Source: an uncultured Sutterella sp.
Lineage (GTDB): Bacteria; Pseudomonadota; Gammaproteobacteria; Burkholderiales; Burkholderiaceae_F
Reading direction: 5' to 3'
Assembly (NCBI GenBank): GCA_905192805.1
Contig: CAJJMF010000091.1
Location: 1 to 9,855, forward strand
DNA length: 9,855 nt
Under the pieces are notes generated by a model. That model did no database searches and was not told the origin of the DNA. It worked only from the letters and a program-made list of their open reading frames with translations. The translations under genes and the position numbers were made by a program. Of the stretch, positions 1 to 5,350 are shown piece after piece (the first letter of the stretch is position 1; each line of letters begins with the position of its first letter).

Positions 1-7
1 GTGGACT

Positions 8-418
8 ATGGCAATGCAACCTCAATTATATGAGCCCAGTTCAGGCACTTTGCTTATCACACACGTGGTTTATGCACTCCACCTGACTTCGATTGTGATT
101 GGTGTTTTCACGGGCGCAACCGTGGTGGGAGCCTTTATTTTTTCTTGGCCCTCGATTATTGCCGTCATTCTTAACTACGTCTTCCGTTCGGATGCGCAGG
201 GAACGTATGTTTATTCCCATTTTGCCTGGCAGATCCGCACATTCTGGGGAGCCTTTTTATGGATGGTGTTGACCTTCTTGGTGGGCACGGTGCTTGTCGT
301 CTTTGGGATTGGGTTACTGGTTTATATGATCGGCTTTTTTGTGTTAGGGATTTGGGTGGCCTACCGTATGATTTATGGTTGGCTGAAGCTCGTAAACCAC
401 GTGTCTTTACCACTCTGA
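8..418 (+). CDS. DUF4870-like small integral membrane protein
   Basis: A 136-residue hydrophobic protein of unknown function. It has about three membrane segments (roughly residues 18-45, 78-100 and 101-121). The central polar stretch carries RSD (60-62) and SHFAWQIRTFW (70-80), which resembles the conserved core of the DUF4870-like transmembrane proteins common in Burkholderiales. The family match comes from recalled motif similarity, so the function stays open. It lies 23 nt upstream of yaeQ on the same strand and is probably co-transcribed with it. The start is uncertain. ATG at 8 is the first one seen, but the reading frame is open to the window edge and no ribosome binding site is visible, so the true start may lie outside the window; a second ATG two codons downstream is also possible. 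Confidence 0.75.
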   Translation: MAMQPQLYEPSSGTLLITHVVYALHLTSIVIGVFTGATVVGAFIFSWPSIIAVILNYVFRSDAQGTYVYSHFAWQIRTFWGAFLWMVLTFLVGTVLVVFGIGLLVYMIGFFVLGIWVAYRMIYGWLKLVNHVSLPL

Positions 419-441
419 CACGCAAGTATTAAAGGCAACGT

Positions 442-987
442 ATGGCATTGGGTGCAACCGTGCATAAAGTCACGGTAGATATTTCAGACATTGACCGTGG
501 CTACTATGGTAAGCATGTCTTAACGGTCGCACAACATCCCTCTGAAACGCAAGAGCGTTTGATGTTACGTGTGCTGGCATTTTGCCAGCATGCGGATGAA
601 CGCACGGAGTTTGGACGTGGACTGTCGACGGAGGGTGAGCCTGCGCTTTGGCAGATTGATGATACAGGGGCGATTGCAACGTGGGTTGATGTCGGTTGGC
701 CCGATGTGAAACAGGTGCGTAAAGCCGCCGGTCGTAGTGACAAGGTGGTGATTCTTACCTACGACGAAGCCAAGTATGAGCCTTGGTGGCGTAGCCATGC
801 AGGGGAGCTAGGCAAAATCGATAAACTGACTGTCTATGCCATCGATCAACACTACGTGGAAGCGTTAGCGGTTCTTGTGAATCGCAATATGAAAATCGCC
901 GTGACCATTCAGGATGGTGTTATGTGGGTCAGCGATGACCAACATAATGTTGAGGTGGTTATTAAAACTCTCCAACGTTGGGACTAG
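442..987 (+). CDS. yaeQ: YaeQ family protein
   Basis: A 181-residue protein that follows the YaeQ family along its whole length. Recognisable blocks are MALGATVHKVTVDISDIDR at the N-terminus, HPSETQERLMLRVLAF (32-47), ADER (51-54), WVDVGWPD (81-88) followed by KAAG, and TIQDGVMWVSDD (155-166) near the end. Length agrees with E. coli YaeQ (about 180 residues). Family structures are reported to have a PD-(D/E)XK nuclease-like fold, but the biochemical role is unclear. The old idea that it substitutes for RfaH in haemolysin expression is not well supported. The start ATG has an AAAGG-type ribosome binding site at about 7 nt. It follows the membrane protein gene by 23 nt and precedes the EamA-type gene by 10 nt, so the three may form one transcript ending at the 1422-1451 terminator. 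Confidence 0.93.
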   Translation: MALGATVHKVTVDISDIDRGYYGKHVLTVAQHPSETQERLMLRVLAFCQHADERTEFGRGLSTEGEPALWQIDDTGAIATWVDVGWPDVKQVRKAAGRSDKVVILTYDEAKYEPWWRSHAGELGKIDKLTVYAIDQHYVEALAVLVNRNMKIAVTIQDGVMWVSDDQHNVEVVIKTLQRWD

Positions 988-997
988 ATGAGCAATT

Positions 998-1456
998 ATG
1001 TGGCAAATCTATGCAATTTTGTCCGCGACCTTTGCGGCTTTGATTGCCGTGTTTGCCAAGGTGGGGGTGAGGGATATTTCGTCGAATCTCGCGACGGCCA
1101 TTCGCACAGCGGTGATTATGTTGCTCGTCTGGGGGATTGTGCTGAGTACCCATGAACTCTCTGGTATAAAAAATGTGCCCCGCAACACTTGGCTTTTTTT
1201 AGTGCTCTCAGGGCTTTCAACGGGATTCTCTTGGCTCTGTTATTTCAAGGCGATTCAAGTGGGTGAACTCTCCTGCGTTGCTCCGATAGATAAGCTTTCG
1301 GTGGTGATTACTATGGGATTAGCCTTTTTGTTGTTTGATGAGACGCCTAGCTGGAATGTGCTCTTCGGGGGGGCTCTTAATCGCCGCAGGGTCGGTTTTG
1401 ATGCTCGTGAAATAGGCAAGAAAAAACGCAGTCCAATCGGGCTGCGTTTTTGTTAG
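998..1456 (+). CDS. Short EamA-family (DMT) transporter, frameshifted at 3' end
   Basis: An inner-membrane protein of the drug/metabolite transporter superfamily, in the short class of about 140 residues with one EamA repeat, which normally works as a dimer. N-terminal ATFAALIAVFAKVGV, AIRTAV and the block VAPIDKLSVVITMGLAFLLFDE are typical. The substrate cannot be read from sequence. After WNVLFGG (about residue 124) the frame turns into an unlikely arginine-rich tail that runs through the transcription terminator and stops at 1454-1456. Removing one G from the seven-G run at 1367-1373 restores a normal family ending, LLIAAGSVLMLVK, with stop TAG at 1413-1415 and 138 residues in total. The intact gene would therefore end at 1415. 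As written, the last membrane helix is lost and function is doubtful. No strong ribosome binding site is seen; coupling to yaeQ, 10 nt upstream, is plausible. Confidence 0.8.
   Translation: MWQIYAILSATFAALIAVFAKVGVRDISSNLATAIRTAVIMLLVWGIVLSTHELSGIKNVPRNTWLFLVLSGLSTGFSWLCYFKAIQVGELSCVAPIDKLSVVITMGLAFLLFDETPSWNVLFGGALNRRRVGFDAREIGKKKRSPIGLRFC
1367..1373 (+). other. G7 homopolymer causing a +1 frameshift in the EamA gene
   Basis: Seven consecutive G follow TTC in the EamA-type gene. Six would keep the family-like C-terminus in frame. This is either a real indel, a phase-variable tract or a sequencing error in a homopolymer. Confidence 0.75.
1422..1451. terminator. Bidirectional intrinsic terminator between the EamA gene and the globin gene
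   Basis: Left arm AAAAACGCAGTCC (1422-1434), loop AATC and right arm GGGCTGCGTTTTT (1439-1451) form a 13-bp stem with one T-G wobble. A-rich and T-rich ends serve both strands. It ends rightward transcription from the yaeQ group. On the minus strand it begins one base after the stop codon of the globin gene and would end the cyd operon. Because it lies inside the shifted EamA reading frame, it also supports 1415 as that gene's original end. Confidence 0.88.
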
Positions 1457-1827
1457 TGCTTGAGGCTATCGGCCATACGCCAGAAGGCTCCCTCTAAGGT
1501 AACTCGTAGATCATTATCTTGGATGGTCTTTTCTAGCGCTAGACGCATACAAAACATCCACTCGTCTCGAACTTGTGCATCGATGGGCATCCCACGATGC
1601 TTTTCACGAAGCATGGGCATGCCATGGCGTTCGAGGTAGAGGGCAGGTCCCCCAAGCCAACCTGACAAAAATTCAATCATGCGCTGTTCGTAGTGATCGA
1701 GATTATCAGGATAGAGGCTACGTAAGTGTTGAGCTTCTGGTCGAGTGCGCAATACGTCAATATAGGCTTTGACCAGTTGCTCGAGACCTTGCGCGCCTCC
1801 GATGAGTTCGTACAAGGAGTTTGGCAC
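1453..1827 (-). CDS. Group II truncated haemoglobin, last gene of the cyd operon
   Basis: A 124-residue haem globin of the trHb2 (GlbO/YjbI-like) group. Visible family features are LYELIGG at the N-terminus, LYPDNL (38-43), the block FLSGWLGGPALYLERHGMPMLREKH with the proximal haem ligand H77 (F8), and W90 in DEWMFCMR, the usual G8 tryptophan. Such globins bind O2 and NO and are linked to NO or oxygen chemistry; that role here is inferred. The frame is open upstream to 1986, but this would overlap all the membrane-coding part of ybgE and adds no globin sequence. The GTG at 1827 has AAGGGG about 6 nt upstream, overlapping the ybgE stop, so it is the chosen start. The gene begins 11 nt after ybgE, which indicates co-transcription. 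By alignment the usual B9-B10 Phe-Tyr pair reads Tyr22-Ile23, an unusual distal pocket. Confidence 0.88.
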   Translation of the reverse strand: MPNSLYELIGGAQGLEQLVKAYIDVLRTRPEAQHLRSLYPDNLDHYEQRMIEFLSGWLGGPALYLERHGMPMLREKHRGMPIDAQVRDEWMFCMRLALEKTIQDNDLRVTLEGAFWRMADSLKH

Positions 1828-1833
1828 GGGTTT

Positions 1834-1840
1834 ACCCCTT
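1834..1840 (-). promoter_or_regulatory. Ribosome binding site that decides the globin GTG start
   Basis: Minus-strand AAGGGG overlaps the ybgE stop codon and lies about 6 nt before GTG at 1827. This supports the short 124-residue globin over the longer open frame and suggests translational coupling to ybgE. Confidence 0.65.
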
Positions 1841-2126
1841 AGAAAAAGACTTTCCAGACCCCGATAAGCAAGCAAACCCAACCTACAATGGGATGTAAGA
1901 GCATGCGGAATAAGGGTTTCTGGGGTGTAAAACCTAACCCGAACACCCAACAAATGCTCATACCGTAAAGCATGAGCTCTAGCCACCCATGTGGGACTGA
2001 TGCGCTGTCAGGAGCGATTGCCCGAGGATAGATAACAATCAGAGCAATGGTGGCCGCTGCTGCGAGTAAGCTAAGTACTCGCAGTAGCGTATGACTGGAT
2101 TTGGGAGCGGGCGCGTTAGTCGTCAT
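1839..2126 (-). CDS. ybgE: Cyd operon protein YbgE
   Basis: A 95-residue membrane protein with about two or three hydrophobic segments (roughly residues 16-34, 48-66 and 76-92). The block FGLGFTPQKPLFRMLLHP (62-79) and a hydrophobic end in WKVFF match E. coli YbgE (HGVGFRPQK, ending FFFF). YbgE is encoded after cydABX in many proteobacteria. Its exact role is unresolved, although it has been proposed to associate with or help assemble the bd oxidase. Its ATG (2124-2126) lies inside the end of cydX, an 11-nt overlap that implies coupled translation. The residue 1-12 region (MTTNAPAPKSSH) is polar and probably cytoplasmic. It is followed after 11 nt by the truncated haemoglobin gene. Confidence 0.88.
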   Translation of the reverse strand: MTTNAPAPKSSHTLLRVLSLLAAAATIALIVIYPRAIAPDSASVPHGWLELMLYGMSICWVFGLGFTPQKPLFRMLLHPIVGWVCLLIGVWKVFF

Positions 2127-2205
2127 GGCGCGAAACTAAGGTTTCGACTGTCACGGCAAAAAGGATGGCAAACGAAACACCGAAGGCCCAGTAAAAATAC
2201 GTCAT
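2116..2205 (-). CDS. cydX: Cytochrome bd oxidase small subunit CydX (29 residues)
   Basis: A very short gene between cydB and ybgE. Translation gives a single hydrophobic helix beginning MTYFYWAFGVSFAILFAVTV and ending ETLVSRHDD. The aromatic start (YFYWAFG) matches the CydX pattern (E. coli begins MWYFAWILG). CydX sits beside CydA in bd oxidase, stabilising the haems and needed for full activity. The ATG at 2205 has AAGGA about 8 nt upstream. The stop overlaps the ybgE start. Position directly after cydB is the family's usual place. At 29 residues it is shorter than E. coli CydX (37) but keeps the whole transmembrane helix. It is separated from cydB by a strong hairpin, so its level may be set apart from that of cydAB. 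Confidence 0.9.
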   Translation of the reverse strand: MTYFYWAFGVSFAILFAVTVETLVSRHDD

Positions 2206-2223
2206 GGTAATTCCTTTTTTAGG

Positions 2224-2248
2224 GTGACTCGCGCTAAGCGCGAGTCAC
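2224..2248. promoter_or_regulatory. Perfect hairpin between cydB and cydX
   Basis: GTGACTCGCGC (2224-2234) and GCGCGAGTCAC (2238-2248) pair perfectly over 11 bp around a 3-nt loop. On the coding (minus) strand it begins 9 nt after the cydB stop. It is followed by CCCTAAAAAAGG with no T-tract, so it does not look like an intrinsic terminator. An mRNA-stabilising or processing hairpin that sets cydAB levels relative to cydX-ybgE-globin is the likeliest reading. Confidence 0.75.
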
Positions 2249-2257
2249 GATGAGCAA

Positions 2258-3394
2258 TTAGTACAAGGTGTGCGAGTTCTTTTCGATGTACTTGTCAGTC
2301 AGCTTACCGCTCATAACCTTGTAAGCCCAGCCCGTGTAAATCAACACACAGGGCAAGAATACCAAGGTAACGATGAGCATCACCAACAACGTCAGTTCAG
2401 AACTGGTGCAGTCCCACATGGTTAAGCTGGAGCGTAAGTCGCTCGAGCTCGGTAACACGAACGGGAACATGGCAGCCAACGGGGTCAAAATGACACCTAA
2501 GAGCATCACACTTGAGCACACGATGGCAAAGCCAGCCTTTAACTGACGAATGAAGAGAACGCCAAAGAGCGCACCAACCACTGCCAAGGCAGGCACTACC
2601 CACAAAATGGGCAAGGAATTGAAGTTGTTGAACCAAGCGCCAGCCTGAAGTTCGACGGTCTTAGCGAGCGGGTTGGCCGGACCATTCGGGTCCAGACCAT
2701 GCGCAACATAACCGTCAATACCAAAGTAGACCCAGAGACCGCCCAGAATGAAGAGCACAGCGGTGAGTAAACCAGCCAGGCTCGAGACACTCTGAGCACG
2801 CTTCTGCAAGTCACCTTCCGTACGGAGCACCAAATAGTTGGCACCATGGAAGACGATCATGACCAAGGAGAGCACGCCGCACAACAAGGCGAACGGGTTA
2901 AGCAACTGGAAGAAGTGACCCGTATAGATCGGACGCATCGTATCGTCGATATGGAAGGGAACCCCTTGTAAGAGATTACCGAAAGCCACACCGAAGATGA
3001 TCGGAGGAACCGAAGAGCCAATAAATAAGGCCCAGTCCCAGTTTTGCTTCCACTTGGTGCCAGAGGCTTTGGAGCGGTAGTCAAAGGCCACCGGACGGAA
3101 AATCAAAGCAAATAGCACGATGAGCATGGCGATGTAGAAGCCCGAGAAGGCCGTTGCATACATCATCGGCCAAGCGGCAAACATCGCACCACCCCCCGTC
3201 AACAACCACACTTGGTTACCGTCCCAGTGCGGTGCGACCGAGTTGATCATGATACGGCGTTCGTTGTCGTTTTTCCCGAGGAAGGGCAACAAGGTACCCA
3301 CCCCCATGTCATGGCCGTCCATAATGGCGAAGCCAATGAGCAACACACCGATGAAAAGCCACCAAATGACTTTGAGAACTGCATATTCCAACAT
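2258..3394 (-). CDS. cydB: Cytochrome bd-type ubiquinol oxidase subunit II
   Basis: A 378-residue integral membrane subunit of bd quinol oxidase, almost the length of E. coli CydB (379). It matches along its whole length: WWLFIGVLLIGFAIMDGHDMGVG (11-33) with acidic residues D26 and D29, the hallmark SVAPHWDGNQVWLLTGGGA (52-70) including W57 and D58, RPVAFDYRSK, FFQLLNPFALLCG, GIDGYV, PILWVVPAL, SLTMWDCTSS and the end IEKNSHTLY. About nine membrane helices are expected. CydB holds no haem; it packs against CydA and contributes to proton supply. The ATG has GAGGAGA about 7 nt upstream. It starts 16 nt after the cydA stop, which indicates translation from the same mRNA. Confidence 0.97.
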   Translation of the reverse strand: MLEYAVLKVIWWLFIGVLLIGFAIMDGHDMGVGTLLPFLGKNDNERRIMINSVAPHWDGNQVWLLTGGGAMFAAWPMMYATAFSGFYIAMLIVLFALIFRPVAFDYRSKASGTKWKQNWDWALFIGSSVPPIIFGVAFGNLLQGVPFHIDDTMRPIYTGHFFQLLNPFALLCGVLSLVMIVFHGANYLVLRTEGDLQKRAQSVSSLAGLLTAVLFILGGLWVYFGIDGYVAHGLDPNGPANPLAKTVELQAGAWFNNFNSLPILWVVPALAVVGALFGVLFIRQLKAGFAIVCSSVMLLGVILTPLAAMFPFVLPSSSDLRSSLTMWDCTSSELTLLVMLIVTLVFLPCVLIYTGWAYKVMSGKLTDKYIEKNSHTLY

Positions 3395-3410
3395 GTTTTA
3401 TCTCCTCGGT

Positions 3411-4961
3411 TTAGTTGCGTTCAAAGTGATAGCGACCCGTACCGAGCGAGCTTGGACCCTTGGAGCAATAGCGGATCATAATCCACATTTCTACAATGAT
3501 CAAACCCGTGTAGAGCACGCAGAAACCAATCAAAGAGCCAGCGACTTCCGCTGCGGAGAGCGAAGAAACGGACAAGTGAGTCGGGAGCATATTGAAAATA
3601 GTCCACGGCTGACGACCGTATTCAGCAACAAACCATCCCATTTCATTGGCAAGCCAAGGTAAGGGGAGAATGAGGAGTGCGAGCTTGAGGTACGTACGCT
3701 TTTCCGTCAAAGTGTTCTTGATACCGAAGTACAAGCCTAAGAGGAAGACCAAAGCGACAGTGATACCGCTACCCACCATGGTGCGGAAAGCCCAGAACAT
3801 CGGTGTAACGTTCGGAATCGTATCGGCAGCAGCCTGCTTGATCTGTTCCGGCGTAGCTTTCGTGACGTCTTCAACGTACTTCTTCAACAAAAGACCAAAG
3901 CCTAAATCGTCCTTGACCTTCAAGAATTCTGCACGCAACGCTTCGTTCTTCGGGTCCTTACGCAACTGAGCTAACAGATCGACCGCCTTCTGACCGCTGA
4001 TGATACGGCGTTCAGAGTCAGCAAGAATCGTTTTAATCCCCGGAATTTCGGTCGAGACAGAGCGCGTACCCATTAACCCGAAGAGCCAGGGAACGGTAAT
4101 TTCCATATCGTTACGCTGGGCTTCTTTGTTGGGCATCGCAAACAGTGTCAACGGGGCAGGAGCCGGATGGGTATCCCAAATAGCTTCCATCGCAGCAATC
4201 TTGGAGGGCTGATCACGCGTAACCAAGTAAGCGGATTCGTCACCCATGTGCAAGGTGATGAAGGAAGCAATAATCCCGAAGGCAGCAGCCAAGCGGAAGG
4301 ACGCTTTGGCAAACTTCACGTCCTGACGACGTAAGAGGTAAAGCGCGGAAATCGAGAGGACAAACACGGCCCCCGTCATATAACCACCACCGACGGTATG
4401 AGCAAACTTAGCTTGCGCCCATTCACTCGTAATCACCGCCCAGAAGTTGGTCATTTCCATACGCATGGTCGTGAAGTTAAATTCCGAACCCACGGGGTTC
4501 ATCATCCAAGCGTTCGCGATCAAAATCCACATGGCCGAGAGGTTGGTCCCTAGGGCCATCATGCAGGTGGCAAAGAAGTGCTTACCCTTGCTTAAACGAT
4601 CCCAACCGAAGAAGAAAAGACCGACGAAGGTGGATTCCAAGAAGAATGCCATTAAACCTTCAATAGCGAGAGGGGCACCAAAGATGTCACCCACATAGTG
4701 GGAGTAGTAAGCCCAGTTCGTACCGAACTGGAACTCCATGGTGATACCTGTAGCAACACCAATAGCAAAGTTAATACCAAAGAGTTTGCCCCAGAAGCGG
4801 GTCATATCTTTGTAAAGTTCTTTGCCCGTGACGACGTACGTTAATTCCATGACAACAAGCATGAAAGACAACCCCAATGTCAGAGGGACAAAGAGGAAGT
4901 GGTACATCGCGGTAGCTGCGAATTGCAGACGTGACAGGTCAACAAGATCAGAAGGGATCAT
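3411..4961 (-). CDS. cydA: Cytochrome bd-type ubiquinol oxidase subunit I (long Q-loop)
   Basis: A 516-residue haem-bearing subunit that oxidises quinol and reduces O2 to water with high affinity. By comparison with E. coli CydA, the ligands are present: H21 and E101 (equivalent to H19 and E99), H188 and M395 for haem b558 (H186 and M393), and E109 (E107). Quinol-site residues K254 and E259 (K252, E257) lie in QPSKIAAMEA. The motif GRQPW is at 449-453. The insertion between about residues 255 and 385, with PAPAPLTLFAMP and the NDMEITVPWLFGLM block, shows the long Q-loop (E. coli-like) form. The ATG at 4961 has GGAG about 8 nt upstream. The gene lies 27 nt after cydP and 16 nt before cydB. Confidence 0.97.
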   Translation of the reverse strand: MIPSDLVDLSRLQFAATAMYHFLFVPLTLGLSFMLVVMELTYVVTGKELYKDMTRFWGKLFGINFAIGVATGITMEFQFGTNWAYYSHYVGDIFGAPLAIEGLMAFFLESTFVGLFFFGWDRLSKGKHFFATCMMALGTNLSAMWILIANAWMMNPVGSEFNFTTMRMEMTNFWAVITSEWAQAKFAHTVGGGYMTGAVFVLSISALYLLRRQDVKFAKASFRLAAAFGIIASFITLHMGDESAYLVTRDQPSKIAAMEAIWDTHPAPAPLTLFAMPNKEAQRNDMEITVPWLFGLMGTRSVSTEIPGIKTILADSERRIISGQKAVDLLAQLRKDPKNEALRAEFLKVKDDLGFGLLLKKYVEDVTKATPEQIKQAAADTIPNVTPMFWAFRTMVGSGITVALVFLLGLYFGIKNTLTEKRTYLKLALLILPLPWLANEMGWFVAEYGRQPWTIFNMLPTHLSVSSLSAAEVAGSLIGFCVLYTGLIIVEMWIMIRYCSKGPSSLGTGRYHFERN

Positions 4962-4988
4962 GAGGACTCCAGATGTAGTTGAGGTTAA

Positions 4989-5189
4989 TTATTTTTGGGG
5001 AGATCGGTCGGCAGCTGTCTCTGTCCCGATAAACGCGTTGCTCACAGAGTTCGGCGTTACTGTTGGACGGTGCTCTGGACTAAAGAAAAAGTACCAGAGG
5101 CAAAAAATAACGAACAACTTACAGGCGATGACAACCGCAATTTCAAGAAGTAACTTGGAGTTTGGGGTTTTCCTGAGTTTTGTTTTCAT
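4989..5189 (-). CDS. cydP: Cytochrome bd oxidase putative small subunit CydP
   Basis: A 66-residue protein with one membrane helix: a basic N-terminus (MKTKLRKTPNSK), the segment LLLEIAVVIACKLFVIFCLWYFFF, then SPEHRP and a polar C-terminal tail. The pattern LLxEI..V...KL...LWYFFF matches CydP, a small protein encoded directly upstream of cydAB in many beta- and gammaproteobacteria and proposed as an accessory subunit of the oxidase. It is the first gene of this operon, 27 nt before cydA. The start is uncertain. ATG at 5189 gives the family-like length but has no clear ribosome binding site. A TTG nine codons earlier (5216) is preceded immediately by GGGGAG, which is too close. The family call rests on motif, size and position. 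Confidence 0.8.
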   Translation of the reverse strand: MKTKLRKTPNSKLLLEIAVVIACKLFVIFCLWYFFFSPEHRPTVTPNSVSNAFIGTETAADRSPQK

Positions 5190-5259
5190 AGTTTGGACTA
5201 GTGTCGACGTTTCCAACTCCCCTCATACTAAGTGAAAAGAGAGCTTGAAATAAGCGTTT

Positions 5260-5289
5260 ATGAGATGTAACTCTACGTAAAATTGACAA
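5260..5289 (-). promoter_or_regulatory. Putative sigma-70 promoter of the cydP operon
   Basis: On the minus strand TTGTCA (5289-5284, 5 of 6 to TTGACA) and TCTCAT (5265-5260, 4 of 6 to TATAAT) are 18 bp apart. A start near 5253 would give a leader of about 60 nt before cydP. The match is moderate. Confidence 0.4.
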
Positions 5290-5292
5290 TTT
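5280..5292. promoter_or_regulatory. Palindromic putative operator over both divergent -35 boxes
   Basis: AAATTG A CAATTT is a perfect 6+6 inverted repeat around a single base. It contains TTGACA (5283-5288, plus strand, toward the regulator gene) and TTGTCA (5289-5284, minus strand, toward cydP). A protein bound here would cover both putative -35 regions. The neighbouring Fis-type regulator is the natural candidate. Symmetry and position are seen; binding is inferred. Confidence 0.45.
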
Positions 5293-5312
5293 CTTGCAAA
5301 GTGTGCCACTAT
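5283..5312 (+). promoter_or_regulatory. Putative promoter of the regulator gene
   Basis: TTGACA at 5283-5288 is a perfect -35. The best hexamer at normal distance is CACTAT (5307-5312, 18-bp spacing, 3 of 6). A better -10, TATTAA at 5310-5315, is 21 bp away. A weak -10 fits a low-level or regulated promoter. The ribosome binding site AGGTGG lies just before the ATG at 5351. Confidence 0.35.
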
Positions 5313-5350
5313 TAATGCCAATGTGACTCATTTTTGTCAGTAGGTGGCAT

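Noticed and set aside
1828..1986. An N-terminal extension of the globin to give 177 residues
   Set aside because: The extra sequence lies opposite no globin homology, overlaps ybgE in another frame and is arginine- and leucine-rich shadow coding. GTG at 1827 has a good ribosome binding site.
3243..3662. A 139-residue plus-strand open frame across the cydA-cydB junction
   Set aside because: It is antisense to two well-conserved genes and has no recognisable domain.
5295..5308. A sigma-54-like promoter on the minus strand, TGGCAC...TTGCA, upstream of cydP
   Set aside because: The GG and GC elements are separated by 8 bp, not the required 10, and the neighbouring regulator lacks the GAFTGA loop needed for sigma-54 activation.
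5190..5350. An Fnr/Anr box (TTGAT-N4-ATCAA), expected for many cyd operons
   Set aside because: Only TTGAC-AATT-TCTTG was found by eye, which matches one half-site poorly.
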